Position numbers and translations under genes: made by a program. From Saccoglossus kowalevskii (Eukaryota > Hemichordata > Enteropneusta > Harrimaniidae): 31,403 nucleotides of DNA. Shown piece by piece: positions 1-10,100 of the stretch. Each line of letters begins with the position of its first letter. Position 1 is the first letter of the stretch. The notes beneath the pieces were generated by a model. That model saw only the letters and a program-made list of their open reading frames with translations. It was not told where the DNA came from and made no database searches. The stretch covers positions 909,288-940,690 of the forward strand of contig NW_003116451.1 of NCBI RefSeq assembly GCF_000003605.2, in the 5' to 3' direction.

Positions 1-9
1 CGGCTGAGA

Positions 10-535
10 TAGCTCCGCTGTCAGCAATGCACATTTCAATTAAAGAACAGAAGATATCATTAGAAAATAAACAATATGTATAGTATCAAGCAATGAGACT
101 TGCTGTTTTCAACAAGAATTCAAAAATATCACTTTTTACCAAAAATTACAAAAATATTCACCAAAATTAGAGAATTAAAGATATCATTACAAAATGAACA
201 AATCTGAGAGAGGTCCACATGTAGTACCTATAAATGTAATATCAAAGCAATTGCACTTGCGGTTTTTAACAAGAAGTCGAAAATATCACTTTTTACCAAA
301 AATGACAAAAATATTCACCAAAATTAGAGAATTGAAGATATCAACATGAAATGAACAAACCTAACAGAGGTCTACCCAAGGTACATATACACCAAGTGTC
401 AAAGCATTCAGGCTTGTAGTTTTCAAGAAGAAGTCGAAAAAGTAAAACATTGACACGGACGACGGACGACGACGGACGACGACGGACAATCACTCATATG
501 ATAAGCTCCGCTCGACAAAGTCGACAGCGGAGCTA
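10..535. mobile_element. Non-autonomous element with 13-bp perfect terminal inverted repeats
   Basis: The left end TAGCTCCGCTGTC (10-22) is the exact reverse complement of the right end (523-535). TA is the outermost dinucleotide on both sides, which fits a TA-target element. The body holds two long direct repeats (about 113-200 and 268-360, roughly 158 bp apart, sharing blocks such as ACTTTTTACCAAAAA) and part of a third near 415-445. A GACGACGGAC-type simple repeat (455-488) and a terminal hairpin (504-534) follow. No coding capacity is seen. It lies in the presumed first intron of the ANTXR-like gene. The overall design resembles repeats I associate with mollusc genomes, from memory only. 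Confidence 0.6.
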
Positions 536-540
536 ATAAA

Positions 541-1030
541 AGTCGGCCATTTTGATTATCATCTGAAAAACAAAATGACGAGCATCAAGGTCCCAAAATG
601 TCCAATGTATGTACCAAGTTTGAATAAAATCCATCTGTAAACTGCCGAGATCAGAGTTCGGTTCCGGAATGCCAGAAATGCTTGATTTCGTGAAAAAACA
701 AATAGACGTGCATATGTATAAACATGTATAATGTACGTGTGAAGTTTGAATGTAATCGGTCTAGGCATGTCTAAGATATACTAGTAGATCCGGACGGGCA
801 GACGCACTCACACACCCACACCCACACCCATACCCATACACGCAAGCACGGAGGTCAATCCAGTCCATTTTCCATTTTACGGCGTCCGAACGAGAACTAA
901 AAATCGGAGAGAAAAAAAGACAAACTCCAGACTTGACAATACGATTTCCACGAACAAAACCCTCATATCTGGGATATAGCTTTGGAAATATGTTGCTAAG
1001 TATCGATTTAAAAAAAAAAAAAAAAAAAAG
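541..1030. repeat. Probable decayed repeat with CACACCCA simple repeat and A-run
   Basis: No gene is seen. The stretch contains two loosely similar blocks (AAGTTTGAATAAAATCCATC near 618 and AAGTTTGAATGTAATCGGTC near 743), a CACACCCACACCC simple repeat (808-842) and a 20-base A run (1010-1029) followed by GAA repeats. The A-run could be the tail of a plus-strand retroposon whose body is the upstream 500 bp, but no diagnostic sequence confirms this. From 1030 to 1950 I see only unique AT-rich DNA and a G run at 1324-1335. Confidence 0.3.
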
Positions 1031-1956
1031 AAGAAGAAATTAAACTGGCCACATTCAAAGCAGGTAGTTTTCTTGTCGAATTAATGTTAAACTCGTTTCC
1101 TCGTGAATGTAGTAAATTGTGTAAAGATTTAGAAATTTAGAAATGCAATGTGAAGGATTCTGGGAATATGCGAGTTTTAATATTGTTGTTTGATAAAGTA
1201 TTCCTGTAGCAAATATTTGGTTATTTACTCGATGGCATTCTCTAACACACAAGTACAAACGCTACGTACATACACAGGGAGCCCAGGAACTATAATCAAC
1301 TGTAATACGCAGTGTCTATGAGCGGGGGGGGGGGGTTATCGGCTGGTATCTAGTGTGAGAAATAGATAAGGGATGAAGGCTCCAGCCAGCTCACAATTTT
1401 TAAACTCGAAAAAACAGACGAAAAGAATGAAAAATAAAATCTAAAAAAAAATACCAGGTTGAAGAATATTAGTTGCTCCTTCAAATTTCGCCAAAGCATT
1501 GCCTACATTTTACCGATATCTGTAGAATAAATCAAGAAAACTACACAAATTGACTCCATTTAGGAATTCCTAACGATTGGTTGGTTGACTGGTTGTTGCC
1601 AAATGCTACAGGCCACGCCTCCAAACTTTGCCGTGCGTTTTGGACATGAACTTTGTATTGTAAAACTCTAAATACTTTATTTCAACGACCGAAATTTCGA
1701 GAAATTGAGGGGTATAGGATAGGAAACAATGACCCAAACCAGATAACACATGTAAATTTGTTTATATTGATCTATTTGTATTTCTGAACCAAATACGGTG
1801 ATCTCATATTGCAATTTAATTTTCTTCGTCTTCGTGATATCATTAGTCATATGTGTAAAAATGAAAAAAAAATATTTTTGTTTACATTTGAGTAGCAATC
1901 CAACAGATATTACACGCGTACCAATTCAGTCAGTATCGACCGTAAACAAACACAAA

Positions 1957-2112
1957 GTGGGAGGGTCGTCACCTGCGCACGCGCGGGAATTGAGTCCCGA
2001 GCGACGATTACAACACACGCTAATAACGCAAAGGCTCATGGGTAGACGCTGGTTTGTAAACAATGACACGCTATGACCATCTGACGCATGCGCAGGTGAC
2101 GACTTCCCCGCT
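1957..2112. mobile_element. Decayed TTAA-type MITE, short subfamily (copy 1)
   Basis: The left end (GGGAGGGTCGTCACCTGCGC from about 1959) and the right end (GCGCAGGTGACGACTTCCCC) are inverted repeats of about 25 bp. The whole element aligns almost end to end with 29923-30077, sharing internal words such as GCAAAGGCTCAT and GTAAACAATGACACGCTATG. The TTAA borders of the other copy have decayed here (CAAAG on the left, CTTTATA on the right). Confidence 0.75.
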
Positions 2113-3325
2113 TTATACCAAAAACAGGCAACATAAAGTTTGTAAAACTTACCTCACAAAGCTCTCAACTATGTCTTCTACAAAGTTTACAGTCTGGGTC
2201 CGAAACTGGTCATTCGTAACGCTTGCTGATCTGTATGATGAGGGGTTAACACGGGTCAGACTTCAACAATACATAAATGGATATCACGACTACTATATTA
2301 GACACAACATGCGTGAGGTGACTCATACGTCACACGGAAGGCATTGTATTGCATTTGGATTTTCCGATTTAATGTCAACGAAGCAGTAGGTACCAGTCTC
2401 AGTGTACATCAATAAATTGTCACGACAGCGATACAAGTACATGGCTGTATGCATATTTTAAAGGATATCTAGGTTTCCTTTTGCACGAAATTGTTTCTGG
2501 TGGCAATAGCTCATACTTCACATAAATGCAAATGTCGTTGCAATATTAGTATATTTGAAAGGGATATATTTCTACACTGTATAGTAAAATCATATACATA
2601 TATAGCTGTAAGCTGCAGAATTTATAAGACATTATTTTTTTTTTATTTAGCTACACACAATTTGATGCATCACTGACACAATACTGACAAATAGTCGTGA
2701 GCATTGTATTGTGATCTGCTGAAACTTTTAAACTTTCAAGTTTTCACATACTTATTCAAGGTATAAAGAGGTTGGAGGAGTTCGAAATCTACACGGACAA
2801 CTTTGAAACAAAATTTAGAGAGAAAGTCGCAGTGAAAATATACAAAACAAATCTCACTCATATGAGAATTGTATCAAAATCATGATGAAAAATTTGCACA
2901 ATAGTTCTACCCCCTGATTTGTTAATGGATCATCCCTAAATATGTTCACAATAATCAACTCTGATGTAATGGTTTCAGACAAACACGAGAAATCGTGCCC
3001 CAGGCTTATTGCCTCATAGTATATCGCATGTCAACGGATCTAAACTCTATGACATTCCCCGAAAATCAAACATCCCTCCCGAACACCAACAAACTGGTCT
3101 ACATATTATAATATTGACAGGTGAATCGGTATAATGAACAGTTGCGATTTGCGTTGTGTCAAACTATTGGAATGTTTACATTTTGTGATAACAGCTTTCT
3201 GTGTAGTGCCTGAAGCAAAGGATCGGCGTGCTGAGTTCAGACAACATGTTGGTCGATGACCATTAAACACCGAGTGTGTGAGAAACATCGAACTTCCGAT
3301 CGGGTTTACGAAAAAAACAACTTAC
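2113..3325. other. No gene recognised; presumed intron 1 of the ANTXR-like gene
   Basis: If the exon at 3326-3474 is the first coding exon of a minus-strand ANTXR-like gene, this stretch and everything to its left is its first intron. I looked on the minus strand for the next A-domain exon (expected to start with the serine that continues the MIDAS motif) and found none. A plus-strand open frame at about 2174-2389 has no family I recognise and no convincing gene signals. Confidence 0.35.
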
Positions 3326-3474
3326 CGGTCAAGGATAAAATACAGGTCAAATCCTCCACGACAGCGTAGTGACCTTTCATATTGATCATCGGACACTAAC
3401 AGCTGACACAGGGCAAGCTTGCATAGCACAAGCAGCGTGAGAAAAACACTGCAATTGTGTTTTTTTAAGGCCAT
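3326..3474 (-). CDS. ANTXR-like von Willebrand A-domain receptor, first coding exon (partial gene)
   Basis: This minus-strand exon starts at an ATG in good context (AAAGATGGCC) and encodes a signal peptide (MALKKHNCSVFLTLLVLCKL, then ALCQ), a short linker, and a segment ending CRGGFDLYFILDR. It stops in a good splice donor (CG|gtaagt) after 49 codons plus two bases. The cysteine followed by GGFDLYFILD matches the first beta strand of the extracellular A domain of ANTXR-type cell-surface matrix receptors. The final aspartate would be the first residue of the metal-binding DxSxS site, whose serines would come from the next exon. An in-frame GTG lies upstream, but no upstream ATG is in frame before it. 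Remaining exons are not in the window. Other A-domain proteins are possible, but the FDLYFILD wording favours ANTXR. Confidence 0.68.
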
Positions 3475-3769
3475 CTTTAAAAGCTTGGCGGTTGAGTCAC
3501 GGCTCACTCAAGCTCCCGGTCGACGCAATGATTTCAGCCTATTGCAATGTAAATGAGCTACCTCCAGATGGAAGCCAAGTCACGTGAAAGGAAATCATAT
3601 GCATAAACTGTTTATTTTTATTCAAGTTTACTGATACCAGGTTTCCGCCACGACCTCGAATGTACATTGTATGTAATAACTGCAACAACACGTGAAGGTA
3701 TGTTTAAGATTGGTAGGTTCTAGCGGATTACCACAGTTAGCTAATGATCATATTTAAGCAATATGCAAT

Positions 3770-3963
3770 ACTGTAGAATACTTTATTTTCGCTTGGAATT
3801 TATTTTCGCTATTTTCGCTGAAGGGATGTTTCCGTGAAAATAAAATCCAGCGAATATACTTTTTTTCCTATATTTCACATTAAACTCATCAAAAATCAGT
3901 GAAAATAAATTCCACACAAAACGCCCAAAAAGCCTTTTCAGCGAAAATAAAGTATTCTACAAG
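3770..3963. mobile_element. TA-flanked MITE with inverted ends (TGTAGAATACTTTATTTTCG)
   Basis: The left arm (3770-3794, CTGTAGAATACTTTATTTTC then GCT) matches the reverse complement of the right arm (3938-3963). A second inner pair, GGAATTTATTTTC at about 3796 and its complement near 3902, extends the dyad. TA borders both ends, as expected for Tc1/mariner-type non-autonomous elements. It has no coding capacity. Confidence 0.75.
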
Positions 3964-5038
3964 TATATCAAAATTGGTTAAATTTAAATAAATCCATAAT
4001 TCGTCTTTGAACATTGTATAAGTATTCACTATCTTTTGTTTTCATTTAACTAATAACGACAAACGTGAACATACTTTTCCAGTGCCAATATTTGTCTATA
4101 TTACTGTACATTACGTGATACTAAATTATATGTATTAATATTTCCTAATCGGTTACATTTGTTGTTATGATGCACACGGCAAAACCCCAATTGAAACTTG
4201 GATTATGACGGAATATTTACATAAACCTTATTAAAACACTATAGGCACTGACCCAGCTCACCGGGGGGATGGTAACACCATAGAATGCGGGTTAAGCTGA
4301 AACGGGTGTAAATATTGTACCATTTTGGCAATATTAACCAGCGATGTTGAAAACCGTGTGTTGGACTAAATGCCACATGGCCCGAGTGTCCCATTAGTCG
4401 TTTGGCAACAAATAATATGATCAATCACTGCTAGGTGAAGAAATTACTCAGTGTTCGGAAACTTCACAATGCGACAATAGCATTCCACATAATAGCCCAA
4501 AACCTGTGAAATATTCCGACGAGGCTCAAGAATTGAATACATGGTATGATCTAAAAGGGGGTAACAGCTTGGGTCAATTAGTCAACACAAAAATGCCGCA
4601 TGAGTATACGTGCAGAATGAAGAGAGAGAGAAAAAGTCGCACAACTACATCAGCGTTCAATATTTGCATTATCTCAAAGCAAATTATTGAAAAAAGACTA
4701 AATACAATCCGAAAAGTGCATATAATATCAGACAACTTAAAATTTGGGTTATCTGGGCATTCAGCTGACGTACTCTCATTATAAGCAATCCGAAACTTCA
4801 TTTCAAAGTGTTGGGATGTTTTATTATTTCAATTACATGTGGACTTCGATTATTGAAATAATCACAAATTTTCAATATGATGTATATCACAATATTAAAC
4901 GACAGCTGGAAAAGAAACTTATGACCAATATATCGTGCAAATGAAGTTGAACCTGTGCCTGACTTGAGTTTATTTGACAGCGCCCCCATCTCGAAACAAG
5001 AATTGTCTATCAATAACCAATCTTCAATCGCTAAGCTG

Positions 5039-5056
5039 GTGTAACCATGGTTACAC
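5039..5056. repeat. Perfect 18-bp palindrome GTGTAACCATGGTTACAC
   Basis: The sequence is its own reverse complement. Unlike the CA...TG micro-palindromes in this window it has no flanking direct repeat (left CTAAGCTG, right TGTTTGTA), so I do not group it with them. Confidence 0.85.
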
Positions 5057-5129
5057 TGTTTGTATTAATTGAAAAGGAGTTACTTTAATTAGTGAAGTTG
5101 TAAGCAGGTGTGATCCTGGCTTCTGAATG

Positions 5130-5300
5130 GCCAGTGTTAAAGCGGCAATAGTTTTAAACCTAAGTATTGTTTTAGACACAGTTATGGGAATTAGCGCATA
5201 TAATCATATAATTAGCTTGTTTTGTTTGTGGTATTTTGGACTTTACACTAGCTCTGTATTGTGTACGTGCCAAATAAAATATCATATCCTATCCTATCCT
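5130..5300 (+). mobile_element. Possible 3' tail of a non-LTR retroposon ending in (ATCCT)n
   Basis: The segment ends GCCAAATAAAATATCATATCCTATCCTATCCT: an AATAAA followed directly by three near-exact pentamer repeats. Short tandem repeats at the extreme 3' end are typical of some LINE/SINE families. No reverse transcriptase fragment is seen, so this is tentative. Confidence 0.3.
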
Positions 5301-5408
5301 AATCACTAGTGATAGACCGACATATTTCATTTCGCCTGGGGCCAACGGGAAGTCATCCTATACCGTAGTCCCATTGTCCGAATCGCACGGTCCCGTGTCT
5401 TCTACCTA

Positions 5409-5736
5409 TCCTCGGGGCGGACATCCGGGCATTTTCACCGCCTGGCAACCCGCGGCGGTGAAAACAAAGGCCCAAAACTCGCATAAAACGGTACTTCGGG
5501 ATGATTGTTGAGACTCATCTGAACAGTGCAACAAAATTAGCCCTACGTGTGTAACATATATAAATTTGGTTGTTCGGGATTACTTTAAAGTTGAGTTTGT
5601 GTTGTTTTCTCGAATTTTCACCGGCTCGACCGGCATTCCACAGCAGCGGCGCGCACAGAGCCCATATAAATGCATGGTACAGTGGTGCGCGTCTTAGCAA
5701 CGTGGAACGTCTGTGACGTAGCTCCGCCCCTGAGGA
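5409..5736. mobile_element. TA-flanked MITE (TCCTCGGGGCGGA ends), copy 1, uninterrupted
   Basis: The element starts TCCTCGGGGCGGACATCC and ends GCTCCGCCCCTGAGGA, imperfect inverted repeats of about 15 bp, with TA on both sides (5407-5408 and 5737-5738). An internal hairpin, TTTTCACCGCC / GGCGGTGAAAA, lies at about 5432-5465. It aligns along its length with 8121-8486. At 328 bp it provides the empty-site reference for the hairpin insertion found in that copy. Confidence 0.85.
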
Positions 5737-7023
5737 TAGGCCTCTAGAGGCTTGGCCGAATAAACTTAGACCTTGGCTAGCGAAGATGCCGTAGCCCCTG
5801 ATCGGTGAGCTTGCCAAACCTGGATTTCGATAGATAGCGCCCTCTTGCCACAACCACACAACCATCTTGTTTCACTTGTGATTAAATGTCCAACGTCGGT
5901 ATATGGCATATATATTATGCTTTCAGTGTCCATATTTCGGTGAAGACCAATGCAAATTTGTACAAATAGCACAGAAACTGTTTTATTAAAAATAAAAACG
6001 GTGAAAAAGAGCGAAAGTTACAGCTATTGCGGCTTTAACAAATTCGGATAATGAATAACAATTTGTTGATGGCACAATTATAACGTGTTGACCTTTCCCA
6101 ATACTTTAAATTCAATTGAAGCGACAACATTGCATTCTACAATCTCAAACCATTCATATCCAACTAACATACCAGCAATATACCGCCCTTGAAACCACGA
6201 AAGCATTCATAATTCACAATTTGTTGCGTTCGCTCAAAACGTGTACGAAAAAAACAAACCTGAAAGACGACCAGTTTAAATGTAGTTAAATAAGTTAAAT
6301 AAGCTTGATCTCGTACGTCATCGTAAATATATATTCTATCACAACACGTGCCTTCAGTGCATGCCATGTAAATAATTTTGTAGTTTGACAAAAATAGTTG
6401 AGCAATATAATAGCGATATGTATGTTAGGCCACGTGACTATTTTGCTATTTGCTACTCGAGCAAAATTAAAACCAAAATTCTCATGTTTTGTTTTACAAA
6501 TCAATAAATATCGCAATTCTAGATAAATATGATAGTTTTAGATAATTTGGAGTCTTATCTTGATGCTAAATTCAACTTGTGCATCTTTTCGACTAAATTT
6601 TCAACTTTTTCGCAGTCACAGCAACGCTAACCTAAAATCGGGTATTAAAATCAAACAAATTTTCAATTGAATTGTTTGCTTTTCAATATCAAATTCATAA
6701 GTATTATTATGATGTACTTGTATTGGATCACCATTTCAATAAACATGTATGTTCGGTCAAAACACGATAACTGATTAACCAGAATTAATATCAAAATCTA
6801 CTATTCAATATAAAAAAAATCCGCATTGTTACTTTAAACAGTAGAACAAGAAATAACAGATATTTCAGAAAATAGCTACCGTGTTTGCAGTTACATCAGC
6901 GGATCAGTTCAATTAGTTCGTAAAAAGTTTCTTGTTTACTGTTATTAATAAAAAAAAAACCGCACTAGGATACATTCAAATCCGTCTGTTTTGTTTCGGT
7001 TCTTTCAACGTGGTTCTGTGACT

Positions 7024-7187
7024 TCAAAACACCACAGCTGAAGATCCTAACTTCCTGGGGTCTGACGCTGCTTCTAGAGCATAATTCTGCCTCCGGGCAG
7101 CCATGACTTGACTGCCGATGTCGTCGACCATTTCGACTATGTGACCTCTGTCTAACAGCCCCTCCACGACATTGTCGGCGATGCGCT
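7024..7187 (-). CDS. GGT exon 13 (C-terminus and stop)
   Basis: The exon follows a T-rich acceptor (poly-T then CAG) and encodes 53 residues from RIADNVVEGLL to LGSSAVVF, then TGA at 7026-7024. The segment ASDPRKLGSSAV matches the conserved GGT C-terminal DxRKxG motif. The two leading bases complete a glutamate codon from exon 12. Confidence 0.9.
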
Positions 7188-10100
7188 CTGAAAAAAAAAA
7201 AATGCATGGTTTTTTCAGTCTCCCAAATCACCAATATGCTCCGAAGAGCTCTATCTTGACTGACCATGCTCGTTGTTCGCGATTCATTCACCCAAGCAGC
7301 GATTTCCTAGTTCATGTGAAGCCTCATTTTTGTTAGACCAACCATAGTCCCTCTATGGACCAATCAGACAGTAGCTTGTTTGTTGACTGGTCTTTTCGAC
7401 GTATCGAATTCTGCCTTATATAAAGGCTTCAACTTCAGCTACCAGTATGTATGTTTGTTTTTTAAAACAATATATAAGTAACTCACATCACCTTAAAGGG
7501 CGGTGGTCGCCGCGCCGCGCATGTACAACACACGTGTTGATAAACACGTGCTCATTTCCCCACAATCCAATTCGCTTTTCTAATGAAAATCACTGGGTGC
7601 GATGTGCACTAATTACAACCGGTGACTCCTTATACATTTCAATCACCAAAAAAAATACCTAGTTGCACTTGGCAACGTCTCAGTTTGTACTTGTTGCTCT
7701 GCGCAACCGTCACAGTCACTGTCTTTGTTCACATGAGACCAATATCTCGCGCATGCGTTGCGCGACCACCACCGTCCTTTAATGGGTATTCAACAGTACA
7801 GCATTATTTATAATACCTTCGACTTCGATTTTAAAATCCGTCGAAGTCCGATCTACGCGTCTTTTGTTGACACTTTCTTCCAATGATAATCCATATGATA
7901 TAATATCCAGATATACTTGGGCTATTCCAGTCCCAATCGCAGTACCTCCGTTGCCCCCGAGAATTAACTCGCTGATGCCTGCATCCAGTAATCGGCGCGA
8001 AAGTAGCGGTGCTATTGACGATTGAGGGCGCTTTCCCGGCTCGATAAAGTTTGACTGTACGAGGAGAACCATACAGTTATTAGTTTGACTGTACAAAGGA
8101 GTGCAACATTTGTATTCATATCCTCGGGGGCGGACATCCGGGCATTTACTACCGCCTGGCAACCCTTGCGGTGAAAACAAAGACCAAAAACTCGCAGAAA
8201 ACGGTACTTTGTGATGGTTGATGAGAGTCCCCTGAACCACCGTCCCTCAACACCATGTTGAGGGACGGTGCCTGAACAGTGCAACAAGATTAGCTCTACG
8301 CGTGTAACATATATGAATTTGGTTGTTCAGGATTACTTCAAAGTTGAGTTTGTGTTGTTTTCTCGAGTTTTCACTGGCTCCACCGGCGTTCCACAGCAGC
8401 GCGCACAAAGTCCATAGAAATACGTGGTACAGTGGTGCGCGCCTTAGCAACGTAGAACGTCCGTGACGTAGCTCCGCCCCCAAGGATACCGCGAACCCGG
8501 GGTGCTGTGTTTTTCCTAATGTTAGTGTTTTAATTTCAACGCGAATTCTGTTTGTAACTCATGTATGAATATATTCTTTTCACGGCATTTGAATATGAAT
8601 CCGCAACCCTGATTTACAATCTGAATTCGATTATAATATTATAAACAAATAAGAAATGGAATATACTGTAAAACATATTGAAATAGCTACATGCCATTTT
8701 AGCAAATTTGACTAAATACATGAACTAAAAAAATCTTAATTTAGCTAAAATGACAACAATCTCATTGTGAGAATATACTTTATTCTAAATTAGCGACATC
8801 TTGAATTAGCAAAATTACAGGTTAGCTAAAATGACATGCTATCTAATAAAAAACGTGTTTCATAGCACATATATGCTACTGTCCATTTAGTTGTAATTCG
8901 GTAATATTCTCTTTAAATCTATTAAATTGTTTGGAACATTCTTCCTCAGTACTGTCACAGCGGTGTAATGACCTTACCTAGACTGTCTACAGCCTATAAC
9001 TTACCGTACTTTCTGTTATGTTGCTACCATCGGACCACGAAAAGTCATTCATGTGGTTATTCAGCAGAATTCCACTCGGAGTCATCAAGCCACTGCCGAA
9101 ACGCTCGTTTACGGAACTGTGGATGGAATGTCATGGCGATAATAACTTGTCTGTCAGGTCACCAATGTCCGTCTAGTGCATTTACTATGCTTATTAACAG
9201 AATGAATCTGTTAATTTGCATGTACTATCAAAGCTGAATAATAATTTTTGTATATACCCGTAGTATGTGTGTGTTTGTCACGCATTATAGTACTGATATC
9301 ATGCCATATGATCAAGTATTACCTATAAATTTCACAGAATTCTACTTTAAACTGTATGTGTATATGACGTGTTTGGGACCACTTTATTTCATGCGTTAAA
9401 TTACATTTGTTTTATAATTGTGTTATATGTCACCTTATCGCCCTAGTGTATTGATACTAGTATGTAAAAGGTTGGCGGTTGGTTTACCTACACAATGGCA
9501 GAATAAACAATATGTCACTGAAAAAAGCACTCTGGTGTCTTTAAGGTTTCGTGTGTTCCTGAGTCAACACATTGCAATATGTCTTAGCAGATTTAACCAA
9601 AAGTTTATGAAACATAACACATATTAATAAGCAGGCAACGTCCCACGTTAACTCGAAGATGACGAACGCAATAGGAAGCCACATCTAAATGATCATTGGA
9701 CATCTGTGTTATGCGTGAGTGACTTTGTAGAAAATAACAACCCACCTTGTTATAGAAACCATATTGCCCTCGTTGTCAATCACACACGCATGCGATGTGC
9801 CATACCCTGGTTTGGGCAAGTACGGACCATAGTATTCTGACGGGTAGGTACTACTATCGTTAATCATCGCTCGTAGCTCTGCTGCAGACTCTTTGCTGTT
9901 GAATACATATATGTAGGTGTTACGTTGGTATGTTTTCCATGTGGTAATACGTGTAATACTTGTCTGCTAAGGGAATGACCATTTATTATTCCTGGGGGGG
10001 GGGGGGTCAGCATATTTTCTAAAGGCACGTAAGCGACCTCTGATATTAAAAACAAACATGGCTGCCACCAGGGTTTGACCGAACTCCACACAAAGAAGTT

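Larger units (their letters stand above)
3475..7023. other. Intergenic DNA between the ANTXR-like 5' end and the GGT 3' end
   Basis: No exons are recognised on either strand. The stretch contains a TA-flanked MITE (3770-3963), an 18-bp palindrome (5039-5056), an ATCCT-repeat tail (5280-5300) and a second MITE (5409-5736). The nearest canonical minus-strand polyadenylation signal downstream of the GGT stop is AATAAA at 5987-5982. I saw neither AATAAA nor ATTAAA in the first 900 bases after the stop, so the GGT 3' UTR is either long or uses a variant signal. Confidence 0.5.

Noticed and set aside
2174..2389. Plus-strand open frame (MSSTKFTVWVRNWS onward, 71 residues).
   Set aside because: It matches no family I recognise, has no clear splice or initiation support, and abuts a MITE. 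Its length is within chance expectation.
5300..5312. Palindromes ATCACTAGTGAT (5301) and TAGGAATTCCTA (1560), CCGAATTCGG (24579), TGAATTAATTCA (15138).
   Set aside because: Dyads of 10-12 bp are expected by chance in 31 kb, and none has flanking repeats.
5515..5865. Minus-strand open frames at 5515-5865 and 8247-8483 that resemble each other.
   Set aside because: The similarity is due to the shared TA-flanked MITE, not a gene family.
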